Shown here: positions 36,085 through 46,528 of the stretch, piece by piece
How positions within the stretch are numbered: the stretch's first letter is position 1
Layout of the letters: each line of letters opens with the position of its first letter
NCBI GenBank assembly: GCA_001792895.1
Contig: MARA01000001.1
Location: 2,356,001 to 2,420,000, forward strand
DNA: 64,000 nt
Direction: 5' to 3'
Source: Lentinus brumalis
Lineage: Eukaryota; Basidiomycota; Agaricomycetes; Polyporales; Polyporaceae
Notes under the pieces: model-generated
Databases searched by the model: none
Told to the model about the DNA's origin: nothing
The model's input: the letters and a program-made list of their open reading frames with translations, nothing else
Made by a program: the position numbers and the translations under genes

Positions 36085-39000
36085 TTGCGTGAAGCTTACG
36101 ACAGACCACGAACAGCTAGCCTACCCGTACTCCCCCGCTCTCCCCGCTCGAGGGAATCATCGACCCATCCGCCTAGCACGACGACTATCCTTCCGCTCAG
36201 CACGACAACTTCCCTTCAGACCCCACGGCCTGATGCCTGCCGCCTCTCCCGGACCACGGTCGTGGCTCACCAAGCGTCCGTACTCCCTCAGCCTTGTCCT
36301 ACTCAGCGGCGAAGGTCTGGGAAGAACACGTAGTCTCCAGCTCGAGCAACGAGCTCACCTGTCGCGGTAAGCTTCGCGGTTTCAGTTCCGCTTCCAGACC
36401 CGGGGCCTGGACTTACTTTGCAGTGGCGTTGAACAGCGCACGTCAAGACACCTGCAGTGATGTGTTCTCGACATGCTTTCGGGCAGAAACGATGCGTTCA
36501 AGCGCGTCCAGACGATCCTCGCCCTCCTCCAAGTCAGCAGAGAAAGAGGTACGTGGCGCTACGCGTATTTGCGATTGCATGTACGCCGACTGACCTTTCC
36601 GCTTCGCAGAACTACCCCGCAGGCATGCTCGAGGCCGCGAGCGTCGATGGATCCGGTTCCAGACGGAGGGGCAAGACGCAGCGGTCGTTGTGGGCTGACC
36701 AGGGTACGTACCTTCATGTTGTTCTGTTCACTTTCGCTACATGTTAGCTCACAGTACTTGCTTCAGCGTGCTTACCCGGCACGTCTCTCTCGCTCGACGT
36801 CTTCACTGGCGTGGTCGCGGGCCGCGGAGGAAGCGCTCCTGGCTTCTGGCAGGTGCTACTTGTTCCACGAGAAGCAGGATACAGTAGTCGATCTGCGTCC
36901 TTCAAGTTCCTGAACCTTCCACCGCTATAGCATAGCAGCAACAGGCCTAGACAACCTCGGGACCTGTCTGAGTCCGCGTTCAAGGTGTGTAGACGTACCC
37001 GACGTCGGGATGTCGCTCGTTACTTACACGTTACGGCGCAGCTACATTCTCGACGTCTCCGCAGTGCTTACCACGTCCACGCCGTGATTCCCAAGCGGCA
37101 TCCGAGGTGTTCGCTGCCGCTGCAGTTCCCAGCAGGCATACGTCGATAGAGAACTCGCAGAAGAGCAGGGAGTCCGTGTGTAGCGCAGTGAGCAGTCCGA
37201 GCACGAAGGACACGACGAGCGAAGGTAAGCTCGACACGCGGCGACTTGCCTCTTTCGGAGGCATGACGTCACGCGTCGCGGGATCTTGACAGCGAAGCGC
37301 GTACTGACCTTTCTCTTCAGACTTCCAGGACGCGCCTTCCCCAGCAAGAAAGCAATCCCCAGAGACGAGCGAAGAGACTAGCAGGAGCGAGCGACAGCAG
37401 CGACCATCCTGGCCGCCTGCAATGTCCCTGGAGACTCGGAGTTCCCTGGTACGTACCTCTGCTCCCCGTCGTCGCGCGACGCGGACTCACCTTGCAGCGT
37501 GACGCCTCTCGAGTCCGACGGCAGCAGCGTGTAGCCTGCCGGACTACCTGGGCTGGGGCTGAACGGGAGAGAGGTACGTACCAGCTTGTTCTATCTCGCA
37601 ACTCTCAACTGACCTGAGTGTTTGGCATTGCAGGCTGCAGCTGGTCGTGGCCGTGGCAGCGAGGCGGCTGTATTGTTCGCATGTGCCTTCAAGAGCGGAA
37701 AAGGACGAAGGATGAGGGGACGCAGCGGCCTGGCGGCGGGGGGGTGGTGGTTGCGGAGAGAAGACGCGACGCGGTTCTCGTCGACGGCGAATCGCGCCGA
37801 TCTTGGCAAGCGCCCAGAGCGCGATGAGAACGCGGCGTGAGCCGCACCTCTGTAGTGCTCGCTCGTGGCGCACGAGTTCGTAAGTGGATCGTTTGGACTG
37901 ACTTCGTTGGCTTGCAGTCGCTAATGCGGAGTTACAGGACGATTCTATCAGCGTGAGCCGGCTGGAGCAGCTGGGCAGGGCCTCAGTCCTGCCGTCTTGC
38001 ATAGAGACCGCAGATCTGCAGGTGAGTACCACCAGCCCCTCTGGAGGTGCGCGCCGGGCGTTGTGAGCTGACCGGGCTTCTTATGCAGCTGTCCGGCTAG
38101 CATGAAAGGCCCTCGGGCATCCGGCAGCGGGTGAGCATGGTGGCAGACCGGACGGTCTTGAAGCTTGAAGCTTGAAGGGACAGCCGCGTCTCGCAAGTAA
38201 GTCATTCTCCTTGATCGTACAGTCTGACATTGTACTCACTTCTACTTCTGTTTGCAGCGGCTCTACGTGCGTACGCTGGTCGAGCAGCCCGGCCGCCATT
38301 TGCAAGGCAAGACGTTCCCGGCAGCGGCTGGCGTTCCTTACGACGCCGCTGTCAGAATACGGCATCAGCGCGTTCTGCGCTGGCAGACGAAGGCTTCGGT
38401 GAGTATGACAAGCTGTCTTGTCTGTGCTTGGACTAACTAACCATCGTCTCCTGGCAGATATTGTGCTCAACTCGAAGGCCAGCAACGCGTCGTCATCTAG
38501 GCCAGGAACTAGGTGAGCGAACTCCGTTGCTCTCGCCGTGCTAATGTTCTGGTCTTCTCGTAGTGCTGTCGGCCGGTGTCGACTCTCACAGGACTGCGAG
38601 TTTGCTGCGCTGCCCGACTGACGTCGCTTTCAGGGACTTTCCGGCAGCAGCATCGCGTCGCGGCGACGCTGCTGGCCTCGGAAGCACTGCCGGCGCATTC
38701 CGAGATGGCTTCTCCGAGGATCACGGTGAGTACTCAGAAGCTGCTGTCCGCGGCTAGCTCGCTGGCTGACTGCTTCTCGCAGGGATAGCCCTGTGCGCAT
38801 CTGGGCGACAATCCGCCCGGCGGGTTTGACGCGAGTCTGCGGAGGCTGCAGCACGAGCGGCGAGAGCTCGTGCGGCCGTTCTGGCATCGCCCGGGGAGCC
38901 TTGGACTGACAGGCCGCGGCGAGAGTGCTGTCGGCCGGCGTTGACTCGGGCATGACGAGTACGTGGCCGACGCTCTGAGGAAGTTCCCGGCAGCGTACGC

Positions 39001-39206
39001 ACGGGCCGTGTTGCGTCCTGGCAACGCTGCTGGACTGGACAGGGCTGCGGGCGCAATGTGGGGTTCTCGGTGAGTACACGACGCTGTCCGGCTGCGTTCC
39101 TGGCTTACCGCATCTCGCAGGAATCATCTGGCAGGGCTCGTACGCGTCTGCGCGGCCTGGTTCTCCTGCGGACGCGGACGGAGCGCGGATTGCCGGGAGG
39201 TGGTGA
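36085..39206 (+). CDS. Gene Y (unit 4), product unknown
   Basis: Third complete copy, with approximate ends. It keeps the segment missing from the copy at 11068 (here about 36860-37210). Its 3' half resembles the unit 1 copy more than the copies in units 2 and 3. One run of exons is phase-consistent: a TFPAA-containing exon ending near 38398 in phase 0, a 55-nt exon near 38457-38511 ending in phase 1, and an exon opening VLSAGVDS near 38565. This is the best local support for a protein-coding frame. The predicted protein is rich in Ala, Arg, Ser and Pro and matches nothing I recognise. Convergent with the last epsin gene. Confidence 0.5.
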
Positions 39207-39913
39207 GGCGGCAGGACGGGGATCTTGGACGGAGAGAATGAGCGGCGGCGGGGGCGGCGGGCATTACGTAGTCTGTAGCGTACCTGTCTGTAGCGGTAGA
39301 CGCAATGGAGAGATTTCCCAGGACGTCGAGACGTGCAGCCTGAGATCTGAGAACGCAGCAGCGGTCGATGCGATCGAGGAAGGGCGAGCACCCGAGAACC
39401 GAGCACCCGAGCACCCGAGATGACGCGACCAAGACGAGAAGGGCAAGCCGCAGGACGCCCGGGAAAAACAGACAGACATACGGGCGACATGCGCGGCCAG
39501 AAAAAAGCAATTTCTGGACGAGTCTGCACGGCCCCCTGCAGCATCCGAGCCCAGCCCGCCCCCCTGCCGGCGCGCACCCCCCGTCCAGTCTACTGTCCCC
39601 CGTGTGTCCTAACGAACCGTTTGTTTCTCTGGCAGCCTCTCTCGCTCGCCCGAACGGGCATGGCCAGATCGCCGCCAGATCGCGTCGCGGTCTTCTTCAA
39701 GTTCTTGCGTCGTTCGCGAACGTCGAAGTGCACTCAGCTGCATCGCCACACGCGTATCGGGCATCGGGTATCGCATACGCAGCGTCGGTACCTCGTCCAT
39801 ACAGCAGACTACAGACGACAGCAGACGACAGACGACAGCAGACCGAGAAAACAGAACCGGGACCTCTATCTCCAAACACACAATACATAGCATCAAACAC
39901 CTCCCTCGGTCTC
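39207..39913. other. Y-epsin convergent spacer, type A
   Basis: Shares the type A stretch with unit 1. A CACCCGAG short tandem repeat near 39388-39420 is longer here than in unit 1. No gene seen. Confidence 0.6.
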
Positions 39914-41912
39914 TTAGAAGAGGTCGTCCAACCCGTTTCCGGACGAAGCCGGGGGTGCAGCACTGGAGGCCGCAGGCGCACCCGAGAACGACCCAAAGCC
40001 AGCACCTGCGGGAGGCCTGGTCCCTCCCCAAATGTTCGCCTGCGCCTTTTCTTTCTCCAATCCTTGATGCTCTTCTGCTGCGAGGCACCAGCGCCACCCA
40101 CAGGCTTGCTCGCAGACCCGAGGGACATGGACCACAAGTCGTCGAAGCTCGCCGCCGGCTTCTGCTGCTGCTGCGAACCGACGCCTGGTGATGTCGTCGT
40201 CGCACGCGGTGGTGGGGACGTCGGCGACATGACCGCCTGATTGGGGACGAGAGGCGCACCCATCGGCGGGGGACTAGCCATCATCGGACGCATCATGTTC
40301 TGCATCGGGTTCTGAACCGGGCAGCGGGAGGCGAGATGTACGCTGGCCTAGCTGGGGCCGCCGCCGCGCTGGTAGAGAGCATGTTGAAGAGACTGTTGTT
40401 CGTCGACTGCCCTGGCGCCTGCGGTTGGTATGCAGGGGGAGAGAGCGGCGCAGCGGGCTGAGCAGCCAGCGGGGGCGGCAGGGCAGTGGGTATCGCGGAA
40501 GCACCAAAGAAGGCATTAGAAGCAGGCGCAGCAGACGGCGGCGCGCTTTGGAAGTCGTCGAAGTCATCATCACCGCCTGGCCAATGTCAGTCATGAAAGT
40601 GAGGGATCATCAGCGGAGACGTACCTGCTTGCAGCGACTGTGAACCAAGTACCGGAAGCGCCTTCTCCGCGGCGACGGGAACAGCAGATGCACCGCCGAA
40701 GTCGTCATCATCCATACCCAAGAGGTCGATCTCTGGCTGCTTCGCCTTGGGCGGTTCCGGGGCAGCAGTCGGAAGAGTCGATGACCGCTGAGGATTCGAG
40801 GTACGCGCGGAACTTGTGCCCGCGACCGAGTTGGAACGGCGGGTCGAGACGATGTCATCGTCGCCCGCATCGTACTCCTGGAAGTTCCTCCTCGAGCTGG
40901 ATCCGCTCCCGCCGCCGCCGCTGCCAGACCCGCCATAGCTGTCGTATTCTTGCGCAAGTTCAAATCGAGCTGGGACCATGAACAACGGACGTACTCACCA
41001 CCACGACCGCTGTAGTTCCCACTGTCGTAACTCCCACCACCCCCATAGCTGCCGCTTCCGCCATTCCCGAGGCTGTCACTCCCGAAGCCTCCGTAACGAC
41101 CGCCGCCGGAGCTGAAACTCATGGCATCGTTGCCAGTGCCGATGTACTTGTGCTTGTTGTTCTTCGCCTTGCGGCGCTCGGTTCGGATTTTCTCTACGTC
41201 GCCCAAAAGGTCCACGAGCTCCTTCGACCTATTTCGTACTACCGTAACCGTCAACAGGCCGCCAGATACCCAAAGGAGCATTAGTACGTACCGTTTATTC
41301 CCTGATCCTTGCCCTTCTCATCCACATAGTAGAAGTTCCTGAGCATCTTGATGGTGCCAATGTGGGAGCGTGCATCGTCCACAACGCGCTCGCTGCCGTT
41401 CTTCACCAGGTACTCCAGCAGCTGCAGGGCCTGCTTATGGGGTCAGGAATAGATGGTGAGTGAGACTGTGCCACAGGACATCACCTTGTAGATCTGTCGC
41501 CACTGACGCGCCTCCTTCTCCATGAACCGAGCATAGATAGCAGGCATAATCTCATTGAAGTTTTGGCTGTGCTCTGTCAGACAGAGTAGCATAACATCAA
41601 CGCAACCAGGACTCACAAGTTGAAGGTCCCTTGGGCAATATCTTGCATCAACGTCGAGCTCGCCCCCCTACGCGACTCAGCATCCTCCCATCGACGCAAG
41701 TTGGCAGCAAAACATACCAAGGCTCGTCATTGGTGGCGTCCCGCACCTTCGCTTCCATCTCGCTGACATTGAAGACGACATTCTTGGCCTGCGGAAGCGT
41801 CGGTGGTGCGTTCCAATTCATGCGAGGTGACACGCACCTGGTTGTACATCGACTTGATGTCGTACATGGTGATCTGCGAAAGCGCAGTTCCGAGAGACTC
41901 GATGCGGTCCAT
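39914..41912 (-). CDS. ENT3: Epsin-like ENTH-domain clathrin adaptor accessory protein
   Basis: Predicted 548-residue epsin. The ENTH domain (about residues 5-150) binds phosphoinositides. The Gly/Ser-rich linker is followed by an acidic DFDDFQ motif (about residue 332), typical of Ent3-type epsins that bind gamma-ear/GGA adaptors at the trans-Golgi and endosomes. The protein ends GNGLDDLF. Exons: 41912-41838, 41788-41718, 41667-41617, 41566-41485, 41430-41292, 41238-40999, 40948-40625, 40576-39914; every junction keeps phase. Two single bases appear to be missing, near 40058 and 40320. Adding them makes the exon sum 1647 nt, an exact multiple of three. The start chosen is the Met before DRIESL; an in-frame Met at 41978 would add a Thr/Ser/Pro-rich stretch. 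This is the only copy with native upstream DNA, so it is probably the working gene. Confidence 0.88.
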
Positions 41913-41922
41913 GGCGGGCGAC

Positions 41923-41975
41923 GACGAGGTGGTGGGCGACGACGAGGTAGTGGGCGACGACGAGGTGGTGGTGGT
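41923..41975. repeat. Imperfect 18-bp repeat beside the epsin start
   Basis: GGGCGACGACGAGGTGGT recurs about three times. The homologous site holds roughly one copy in units 2 and 3 and a remnant in unit 1, so the tract varies between units. Confidence 0.8.
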
Positions 41976-42014
41976 CAACGCTGAACGGCGTCGGCGGTGT
42001 CCCCGTCCAGCGTG

Positions 42015-42510
42015 ACCGGTGACATCCTGTCACGTTTGCGCTCATCCGAGCAGCCGGCCCCGGCGCGCCGAGAGTTGCTTCAGCACTTTGTGCTGCTCGT
42101 GGTGAGCTGCCGTTACAACTGATTTCATTGGGGGAATACTGACGGATCTCGCTGAGTAGGTATCAGGGAAGCGAAGTTGTTTCGTAACGAACATCTCACC
42201 GTGAACGGTTCCCGAGAAACCTGAACATCGTCATTTTGCACTCCCATGCTTGAGCTGTCCCCTTCGTACCGCTCTGTGCGCTCCGCTAGCTATCGACGGC
42301 CGGACAGGTGTGATTGTTCCATTGAGCAGAGAGACATCCGAGCCGGGGAATCTTCCGGTCCCAATATGGGATCCTCCTGCGCTCGAGGGGATGCGTATCT
42401 GATGTCAATCCTTCCCTCGCCTAATAGGACAGATATAAGTATCATTCCCAGCGCTATCCCGAACCCACTCGGCGATGTTCATGACCGCTACGATCTGCGA
42501 CGAGTTTCAG
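42015..42510. promoter_or_regulatory. Divergent promoter region, epsin / serine-rich gene
   Basis: Single-copy DNA between the epsin start (-) and the first exon of the serine-rich gene (+). It probably contains both promoters and the 5' UTR of the latter. A small palindrome (GTGAC-5 nt-GTCAC) lies near 42021-42035. No clear TATA box seen. Confidence 0.5.
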
Positions 42511-42568
42511 GTGAGTGGTTCCCCCTGCATGCAGAGATCATATAAGCTGATTTAATTCACATCCCCAG
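42511..42568 (+). other. Probable 5' UTR intron of the serine-rich gene
   Basis: GTGAGTGG donor, CTGATTTAAT-like branch region and CCCCAG acceptor, 58 nt, ending four bases before the start codon at 42573. Confidence 0.65.
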
Positions 42569-42572
42569 AGCC

Positions 42573-45230
42573 ATGCCGTCCATGCCTTCCATTCTGTCAC
42601 GACTGCGGCTGCGTACTATAAGCCAACATAGTACCGCATCCGCCCCGGTGCCCCAAACCGGATTATTGCCTACGTCGCCGCCGCTGCTGCCGCCAACGAA
42701 TGCGCCCACCCTCTCCCCGTCCCGCTCGGAGCCCCAGCTCGTCGACCGCAGGATCATCGAGGATCTACCTGCCTTGCTCGGCTCGCTCGAGGCAAGTCAC
42801 ACTCCAAGCGGGGCTCTGCGACCTCCCCGCCCTCGGAAGCGGTCTGGTCTTCGTACCCTCGGTATCCGTTCCAGAGACCCATCTGTCACCCGCGATGCCC
42901 AGGACACCGCATCTGAGGAGAAAGAGAATGAAGAAATTCCTCCCACCGTACCTATAGCCGCGCCCTCAGCGTGGAAAGGCAAACAACGCGCCTCGGGATC
43001 GCGCTTCTCTACTGCATCTCCGTGGTCAACGTTTGGTAGACATCGACCGCGGGCTCCGCGCTCCCCGTACGGCAGCCCACCCTCAGCGCGGAGTTCCCGC
43101 ATGGCAAGTGTCGACTCGGGCGTGCTTCGCACCTCGCAGACGGCGTCCAACGTCGCGTCGACCGCCTCGGTCGACCACTCCAGCTCGTGGCCGACGGACA
43201 ACAGCCACGACGTCTCCGTCCTGTCCACTTTGCCCGGGTCGGGGTCCAACCTGTCCTCCCACTCCCACCAATCCGTAGCTGTCACCTTCGGCGTCCGTAG
43301 CCCGCAGCCGGCCGGCTTTCCACTTCCAACATCCCCCTCTGAAGCCGCAAGTCAGGGCGAGGCCTACACTTCCATGCCTGTCTTGCCGTCGACATATTCG
43401 ACCGAGAACGTGCCGTCTCGCGGGAATACGTTTCCCAGGAGGCACAAGAAACGAAAGAGTCGATCTCGCTCAGTCCAGCGCGACATACCTCCCCATTTTA
43501 CGACAAATAATGCCTTGTCTGAGTCTCTTCACGAAGTAGTTTCGAGCGTAGTACAAGTTGACGACGCAGGACGCGGACGGACGGATGAGGCTAGCCAGCT
43601 GGCTAGCCGCGGGTCGGATAGACGACCGGCAATTGCCGTGCCTCATGCGTTGCGCGAGGGAACCAGAGACAGACCTTGTTCTCCCCGCCACCTTATACCC
43701 CCTTCTTCATCGTCGTCGTCGCCCACGTCGCGAACACTCGACGGTGAGCACGGCAATCGCGCCGCCGATACGATGCTGACCGCACGTTGCCACCCCCAGC
43801 AGAAATCCAGAGCGACGGCGTTACAGATAACTTATCGCGTTCTCCCCCTATAACTCAAATTTCCTGGACAGAGAGGAGGAGCAGAGGCAGAGTCGGATGG
43901 CAGACCCCCGCAATGCAGTCAGCACGTTGACCGGGCAACTTAGCGACACGAGGGACACGCTCGGGCGAGGATCGAGTACCACTTCTCGCAACGGCACCCC
44001 TTCCAGGACTCGCAGCAAACGTGCATCCCAACTCAGCGAGCAATCTACTTTCATCCCATCTCCGCCATCGTCTCCGAAACAGCACAACGGAGGGGCTGGT
44101 CCGTCTTCTGCTGCGTTCCCTTCGATCACGTCGACCCCTCCTTCCGCGCCGCAGCGTCTCCCTCGCACCCCACGCACGGCGAGCGAGCCTGGCCTGCGCT
44201 CCGTATCCGAGAAGTCTGGCTTCGAGACCCCTTTAAACAACAAGGGCAAGCGCAAGGCGGAGGACGTGGACCTCACTCCTCCTGACCAGCGTACGGGCCA
44301 CCATGCCACGTTTGTCATTCCAGCCGATGGCCGTCGTGAGTGTCTCCATTGCTTTGCTCTTCCACTTCCCCGTTTCGACTGTCGTGATGCACGGGGGAGT
44401 GTCCACGCTCAGGGCGCACTTCCGCTTCCACCATTTTGTACATACGCAGTCCTGCATGCGCTGACGCCTCTGACAGGCTCCCACCACGTCTCTGAAGTAT
44501 CAAAACCGCCTTCCTCGTACCATGGCCGCAAACGCGCCCGCCTCTCCACGACGTCCACTCAGACTGGCAGTCCTAGTCCTGGCCCTTCTCGACCGGCCTC
44601 CCTCCAGCGACAGCCAACTGACTCGTGGCCGAGCCGCACCGCCGCTCCTTCAGGTTCAGGGCTCCGTCGGGCGCCGTCGAAGACGACGTCCACGCGGTCC
44701 GCTGCGCGTCCGGAATCGATGAGCACACATCGACACACCCCAGCAGACAAGCGGCGGAGCATGTCGGAGATGTCGTTCCCCATCAGTGCGCTCGTGGCTC
44801 CACATGCACCGTCGGTGAGCGTGCGCTCGGGTGGCTACTACATGCGCGATCCTCGCAAGCCCCCTCGTGTTCAGCCTACCCCGTGGTCTCTGCGCCTAAG
44901 GTCAGAGGACGAGCAAAGTTCGCCGATCCACGCGTGGATGTTCTTCATCGGGTTTGTCATCTTTCCGTTGTGGTGGGTCGCAAGCTTCTGGAGGATCCCT
45001 CAGACGAGGCGGGTCGGTGGGACGGACACGGAGAAGGCCGTCACCCTAGACGACCCGCAGGTCGAACATGGTGCGTCCTCATATTCTCTGCGTCTGGTAT
45101 AACTGATTGAAACTGTTCGTTCACAGATGCGAGGTCCTGGAGGTTGCGGTGTCGTATCATGTCCGCAGTCTCGCTCCTCACCTATATCCCCTTCATCGTC
45201 CTCTTGGCCATCTTCGTCCCGCGCAGTTGA
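42573..45230 (+). CDS. Serine-rich protein with two C-terminal TM segments
   Basis: Predicted 820 residues. Most of the chain is disordered and rich in Ser, Pro, Thr and Arg, with basic patches (RRHKKRKSRSRS) and no catalytic domain. Near the C-terminus two hydrophobic segments appear, about residues 741-763 (around WMFFIGFVIFPLWW) and 797-818 (around LLTYIPFIVLLAIF), so it is probably a membrane protein with a large cytosolic tail. Exons: 42573-44335, 44477-45070, 45127-45230. Two single bases seem to be missing within the first exon, near 43770 and 43920. With them the sum is 2463 nt, a multiple of three, and the frame runs through NLSRSPPITQISW into LTGQLSDTRDTLG. The tail resembles that of conserved basidiomycete serine-rich proteins of unknown function. 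Confidence 0.75.
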
Positions 45231-45490
45231 CGCCATAGAAACGCGACTCTCGTGTCCTGCTACTTGGCCTGCTATCTGTCCCCGCATCCGCCCGCTCAGG
45301 GTCTCAAGTCACTCTTTTTTCGTCCCGCTCCTTCGGACATTCCCCGTATAATGTTGCAGTCGGACCTCAGGCTATGCAAGAAGTATGCTACATCCCCCTC
45401 GGACATGTTGTGTAGTAGATACCCAGTACATACATGCCACGAACGAAATAATCACTGTTGTGCATCATCCCACGCGGAATGACCGGGCGA
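45231..45490. other. Convergent 3' ends
   Basis: 260 bp between the stops of the serine-rich gene (+) and RPC17 (-). Nothing else seen. Confidence 0.6.
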
Positions 45491-46284
45491 TCAGTCATCT
45501 TCGACGTCAAGGTCGCCCTCGATGCCGGCGCCTTCGCCAGCATCGTCAAATACGACTTCGTTTGCGTCATAGTCCCAATGATTATCACCCTGGTAGTCTT
45601 CTTGGAACTCGGAGTAGACCACATGGTCGACCTGCATAGCCTGCTGGGGCTCGTCGCCATTGGCGGCAGGAGTAGCAGCTTCACGCAGCGAAGCCTTGAT
45701 GGTATTCAGCATGTCGTCCATCTTGTCGCCAAAGCGGTCTTCCAATTCCTCGACAACCTGCGGAGAGATAAACGGGGGAGCTGTATGCGCCAGAAGATAG
45801 ACGTACCACATACAGCTCTACCGGCTCTGTCGGAGCCAAGTTCACGATCTGGAGCTTCTCGGCTTTCGTCAAGTCCCACTGGGCGAGGTTGCGGGTCAGC
45901 TGGGAGATCCCCTCTGGCGTTTGCGACGCTGTGGGCTGGAAATCCGCAGAGAGGTACTGGATAGCCTGCGATTATGTCTGTGATGAGTCGGCCTCCAGCC
46001 CTCGCTATGAGCAGACTGCTGGTGCACTCACCTCGACTTCCACTGTCCTCAAGTTTTCGCACACATCGTCCGGAGGTGCTTGTTGGCGCGGAGGAAGGCC
46101 CGCTGCCTCTTCCTCCTTTTTGATACGCAGAGCAGTCTTCGTGCGTGCCAGATGATCGCTCTCGAGCTCCCGGAGCAACGTCAGGACCTCATAGTTGGAC
46201 AGCAGCGCCGAGCGTTGATTGAGGACCTGCCGGGCGGTTCAGAGGGGCAAGATCCGTCTGCGAGAAAATTGCACGGACCTCCAT
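45491..46284 (-). CDS. RPC17: RNA polymerase III subunit Rpc17/Rpc9
   Basis: Predicted 208 residues. It belongs to the RPB4-like family that, with Rpc25, forms the stalk of RNA polymerase III and helps initiation of tRNA and 5S RNA genes in the nucleus. The N-terminus MEVLNQRSALLSNYEVLTLL is typical of the family. It is followed by a charged segment, a helical core (residues about 65-140, with LSADFQPTASQTPEGI and LNLAPTEPVELYV-like stretches), and an acidic tail ending DLDVEDD. Exons: 46284-46279 (two codons), 46226-46032, 45965-45807, 45757-45491. All introns are phase 0 (49-66 nt) and the frame is unbroken. It shares a 244-bp divergent promoter region with NOT2. Confidence 0.93.
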
Positions 46285-46528
46285 ACGTCGCTCAGCACAA
46301 GCCCGATAGCATACAGCGGCCTAGAAATACAGAACGAGAACGTTGCCGTAGGCAGGATGTCTCAGATTTTTGTGGACGTCGCGGTCGGGGGTCAAGCCAT
46401 TGTGGGCGCTCGCAAGACATTCCCGCTTTCTACCCCGCCACCACCATCGGACACGGCGAGCAAAGCTTGTTTCTTCCTATCGACGCCTCTTCTGCGCGCC
46501 CTCTCGCCCTGCAAACCACTGTGAAAAT
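46285..46528. promoter_or_regulatory. Divergent promoter region, RPC17 / NOT2
   Basis: 244 bp between the two start codons, so promoters and 5' UTRs of both genes must lie here or overlap the genes. No TATA box recognised. Confidence 0.55.

Larger units (their letters stand above)
1..42014. repeat. Direct tandem array of about 12.5-kb units
   Basis: Four blocks repeat in the same order and orientation at a spacing of 12.3-12.75 kb. Matching anchors are the gene Y exon at 1, about 12404, about 25036 and about 37766, and the unit-start motif TCAACACTCG at 4198, 16539 and 29290. Long stretches are nearly identical, while others differ by short indels and scattered substitutions. Similarity to the array stops at about 42014, where single-copy DNA begins. 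The left edge of the window lies inside a unit, so the array is open to the left. No rRNA, transposase or reverse transcriptase is recognisable in a unit, so this is a segmental tandem duplication and not rDNA or a transposon cluster. Confidence 0.97.
29290..42014. repeat. Array unit 4, terminal (12,725 bp)
   Basis: The last unit. It ends in single-copy DNA, so its epsin copy keeps a native 5' end and upstream region. Its epsin lacks the shared frame-breaking differences of the other copies. Confidence 0.9.

Noticed and set aside
1..42014. rDNA or transposon array
   Set aside because: No rRNA-like stretch, reverse transcriptase, transposase, long terminal repeat or target-site duplication was recognised, and the units carry an ordinary cellular gene (epsin).
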